Shown in pieces: positions 6,765-7,848 of a stretch of 7,848 bases of DNA. The position numbers and the translations under genes were made by a program. Numbering within the stretch: the first letter of the stretch is position 1; the number at the start of each line of letters is the position of its first letter. The notes under the pieces were generated by a model. It made no database searches. It was not told the origin of the DNA and saw nothing but the letters and a program-made list of their open reading frames with translations. The stretch is from positions 1 through 7,848 of the forward strand of contig JAIDKJ010000086.1 in assembly GCA_029051835.1 (NCBI GenBank), written 5' to 3'. The stretch is from Paramuribaculum sp. (lineage in GTDB: Bacteria > Bacteroidota > Bacteroidia > Bacteroidales > Muribaculaceae).

Positions 6765-6819
6765 AAAAAATGGGCGGAACCGGCCGGCGCCCCGCTCTGC
6801 GGCATGGCGGAGCGGGGCG
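6765..6819 (-). terminator. GC-rich hairpin and T-tract behind the cyclodeaminase-like gene
   Basis: A strong stem pairs CGCCCCGCTC at 6788-6797 with 6810-6819, extended by three more pairs to a GGCATG loop. Read on the minus strand, six T residues follow, but 17 bases beyond the stem (6770-6765). A competing 5-bp stem (plus-strand 6772-6776 with 6788-6792) ends one base before those T residues and would be the classical terminator. It uses bases of the large stem, so the two are mutually exclusive. Either way this probably ends the minus-strand transcript from 6855-7409, 36 bases after its stop. Confidence 0.5.
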
Positions 6820-6854
6820 TCGGACGGTTGCTGGCCGGCAGGGACGGCGGGGCG

Positions 6855-7409
6855 TCAGCCGTTGACGGCTTCTGTCAGGTTTTTGAACTGCAGCGTGTAG
6901 TCGTCGGCCTTCGTGGGGTCGAGATGCGGTATGAAGAAGTTGGCGTTGAGGCGTGCGGCTTCGAGGCATGTGCCGGTCACTACCAGTGCGGGCTGGGCCA
7001 CCGACGACACCATCGGATCGTCCATCGCGGCCAGCGATTCGAGAAGGCGGCTGAGATCGGCGGCCAGGCGGGCGGTCTGCAGATTGGCTTCGGCGCATTC
7101 GCCGAAAAGCGCTTCCTGCTTCTTCTTTTCGTCGGCCACTATGGCGGCGTTGAGCGCTTTGCCGGCGGTGAAGCATCGGTTGGCCGTGGCTTCAAGCTGT
7201 TCTTTCAGTATGGTGAATTGTGTCTGGAGAAGCTTCGTGGCCTGATCGTCGGCCGGCATTTTCTCCGATTTTATGGCCGATGACACTGCGAAGAGTCCCA
7301 TGGCGGCCTGAATGGTGAGCACTGCGGCGGTGGCTTCGCCCGGTATGGTCAGGAGCGTGGCGTGGCTCAGATGGTCGGTAAACTTCCGGAAGTTGATGTT
7401 CTGTATCAT
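6855..7409 (-). CDS. Divergent cyclodeaminase/cyclohydrolase-fold protein
   Basis: This 184-residue, almost entirely alpha-helical protein has no signal peptide or clear membrane anchor. Its pattern follows the C-terminal domain of formiminotransferase-cyclodeaminase (FTCD_C), a helical-bundle fold acting on folate intermediates. A short N-terminal helix (FTDHLSH) leads to PGEATAAVLTIQAAMGLFAV, where the family has PGGGS then AALxxALGxAL. The C-terminal segment (DDPMVSSVA to LEAARLNANFFIPHL, 130-163) resembles the family's D..VA..A..G..LNV..NL helix. The glycine-rich PGGGS is reduced to PGEAT (23-27), and the acidic residue expected in the middle helix is not evident. Folate chemistry is therefore doubtful, and a structural or regulatory role is possible. 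The frame is open to 7526, but those codons cross the preceding gene's terminator, so I take the ATG at 7409. It stands alone between two terminators, and no histidine-degradation genes are nearby. Confidence 0.75.
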   Translation of the reverse strand: MIQNINFRKFTDHLSHATLLTIPGEATAAVLTIQAAMGLFAVSSAIKSEKMPADDQATKLLQTQFTILKEQLEATANRCFTAGKALNAAIVADEKKKQEALFGECAEANLQTARLAADLSRLLESLAAMDDPMVSSVAQPALVVTGTCLEAARLNANFFIPHLDPTKADDYTLQFKNLTEAVNG

Positions 7410-7459
7410 GTCAGGGTTGGTTTTTTGTGAAGGTCGGCGTGTGTATACGCTGTGATGTT

Positions 7460-7480
7460 GACGCTTGTTATACAAACGTC
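7460..7480. promoter_or_regulatory. Imperfect 21-base palindrome, candidate operator
   Basis: GACGCTTGT (7460-7468) and ACAAACGTC (7472-7480) are inverted copies matching at 8 of 9 positions around a TAT centre. The site lies 51 bases upstream of the cyclodeaminase-like start and downstream of the lipoprotein terminator, in the place expected for a promoter or operator. The size and symmetry fit a dimeric repressor or activator site. No TAnnTTTG element could be recognised with certainty here. Confidence 0.35.
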
Positions 7481-7524
7481 TTCGGTGCGGGTAAAGTTGT
7501 TGACAGAAGCGAAAAATATGGCAC

Positions 7525-7560
7525 AAAAAAAGAGTCGGTATCCTGATCGGATCCGGCTCT
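7525..7560 (-). terminator. Rho-independent terminator of the lipoprotein gene
   Basis: On the minus strand AGAG-C-CGG-ATCC (7560 down to 7549) folds back on GGAT-A-CCG-A-CTCT (7543 down to 7531), with one mismatch and one bulged A around a GATCA loop. It runs straight into seven T residues (7531-7525). It lies 32 bases after the lipoprotein stop codon and separates that gene from the next one downstream. Confidence 0.85.
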
Positions 7561-7592
7561 AAGTGCCTTAAAAGGATTTTCGCGAGTCGTAA

Positions 7593-7796
7593 TTACTCGG
7601 CTACAGCTACAGCAACGGTAGTGTCAGCGGCAACTGTGTCGTTGGTGAGGGTGTCAACAACAGCCTCGGTTTCAACGGCAACAACAGCTTCTACGCTGTC
7701 AGTGGCAGCAGCCTCAGCCTCAGCGGCGTTCTTGTTTCCGCAAGCGAAGAGCGATGCGCTGAATACAACAGCGAGCATCAGAACGAACGTTTTCAT
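7593..7796 (-). CDS. Small acidic low-complexity lipoprotein
   Basis: This is a 67-residue predicted lipoprotein. The N-terminus MKTFVLMLAVVFSASLFAC is a type II signal peptide: one lysine, a hydrophobic core, and a lipobox LFAC with the lipidated Cys at 19. The mature part is only 49 residues, composed almost wholly of Ala, Val, Glu, Asp and Thr, with repeats such as VEAVVAVETEAVVDT. It has a strong negative charge and no domain I can name, and is probably unstructured. Residues after the Cys (GNKNAAEAE) include a lysine and later acids, a weak match at best to the surface-export signal of Bacteroidetes lipoproteins, so inner-leaflet or surface location is undecided. It is monocistronic, with its own terminator at 7525-7560 and AT-rich promoter sequence upstream. 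The start is the only ATG giving a signal peptide. Similar short AC-G-N-K lipoproteins are common in the Muribaculaceae; their function is unknown. Confidence 0.85.
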   Translation of the reverse strand: MKTFVLMLAVVFSASLFACGNKNAAEAEAAATDSVEAVVAVETEAVVDTLTNDTVAADTTVAVAVAE

Positions 7797-7810
7797 TTTG
7801 GGTGGATTTT

Positions 7811-7839
7811 TTTATAAAACAAGTGTTTTGCTTCAAAAA
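7811..7839 (-). promoter_or_regulatory. Possible promoter of the lipoprotein gene
   Basis: On the minus strand TTTTTG (7839-7834) is followed 17 bases later by TATAAA (7816-7811), then an A-rich leader and the ATG at 7796. The upstream element fits the Bacteroidetes -33 TTTG, but the downstream one is not a TAnnTTTG match, so the assignment is weak. The window ends at 7848, so sites further upstream cannot be seen. Confidence 0.3.
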
Positions 7840-7848
7840 CGCTGCCAA

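Noticed and set aside
7410..7526. 39-residue N-terminal extension of the cyclodeaminase-like protein
   Set aside because: It would run from the T-tract of the lipoprotein terminator through the palindrome, and the Arg/His/Tyr-rich peptide does not fit the family.
1..7848. A novel defence, mobile or biosynthetic system
   Set aside because: Every large gene is a known housekeeping or accessory family; no integrase, transposase, repeat array, toxin-antitoxin pair or clustered biosynthetic enzymes were found on either strand.

Overview
The window looks like chromosomal DNA from a GC-rich member of the Bacteroidales, most like the Muribaculaceae. That placement is an inference from three things. 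Two gene starts have a TAnnTTTG promoter element upstream. No start is preceded by a clear Shine-Dalgarno sequence. The small alanine- and glutamate-rich lipoprotein and the exported C1 peptidase are of a type common in that group. No single marker fixes the genus.

Layout: positions 1-470 are AT-richer than the rest and hold no convincing protein gene. They contain a 10-G tract inside an inverted repeat, several small hairpins, a 13-base direct repeat and a rho-independent terminator (343-372). Together these suggest a small structured transcript. A promoter at about 403 then leads into an exported C1-family (bleomycin hydrolase/aminopeptidase C-like) cysteine peptidase on the plus strand (471-1667). 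Everything further right is on the minus strand. The peptidase converges on guanine deaminase, and a perfect 15-bp hairpin (1693-1732) separates the two stop codons.

Read in the direction of transcription, the minus strand holds a small lipoprotein (7593-7796) with its own terminator, then a short alpha-helical protein resembling the cyclodeaminase/cyclohydrolase fold (6855-7409). After these comes a probable operon: rsmA (16S rRNA dimethyltransferase), mgtE (Mg2+ transporter, ATGA overlap with rsmA), a GT-B glycosyltransferase with a GTG start, and guaD (guanine deaminase). rsmA and mgtE are plausibly coupled through ribosome assembly and Mg2+ supply. The glycosyltransferase and guaD look like passengers on the same transcript, and no shared pathway is evident.

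I see no phage, insertion sequence, CRISPR array, tRNA, rRNA or defence system. This is mostly ordinary housekeeping sequence. The parts worth a second look are the structured left-hand intergenic region, the degenerate cyclodeaminase-like protein and its palindromic leader, and the altered catalytic motifs of the glycosyltransferase.
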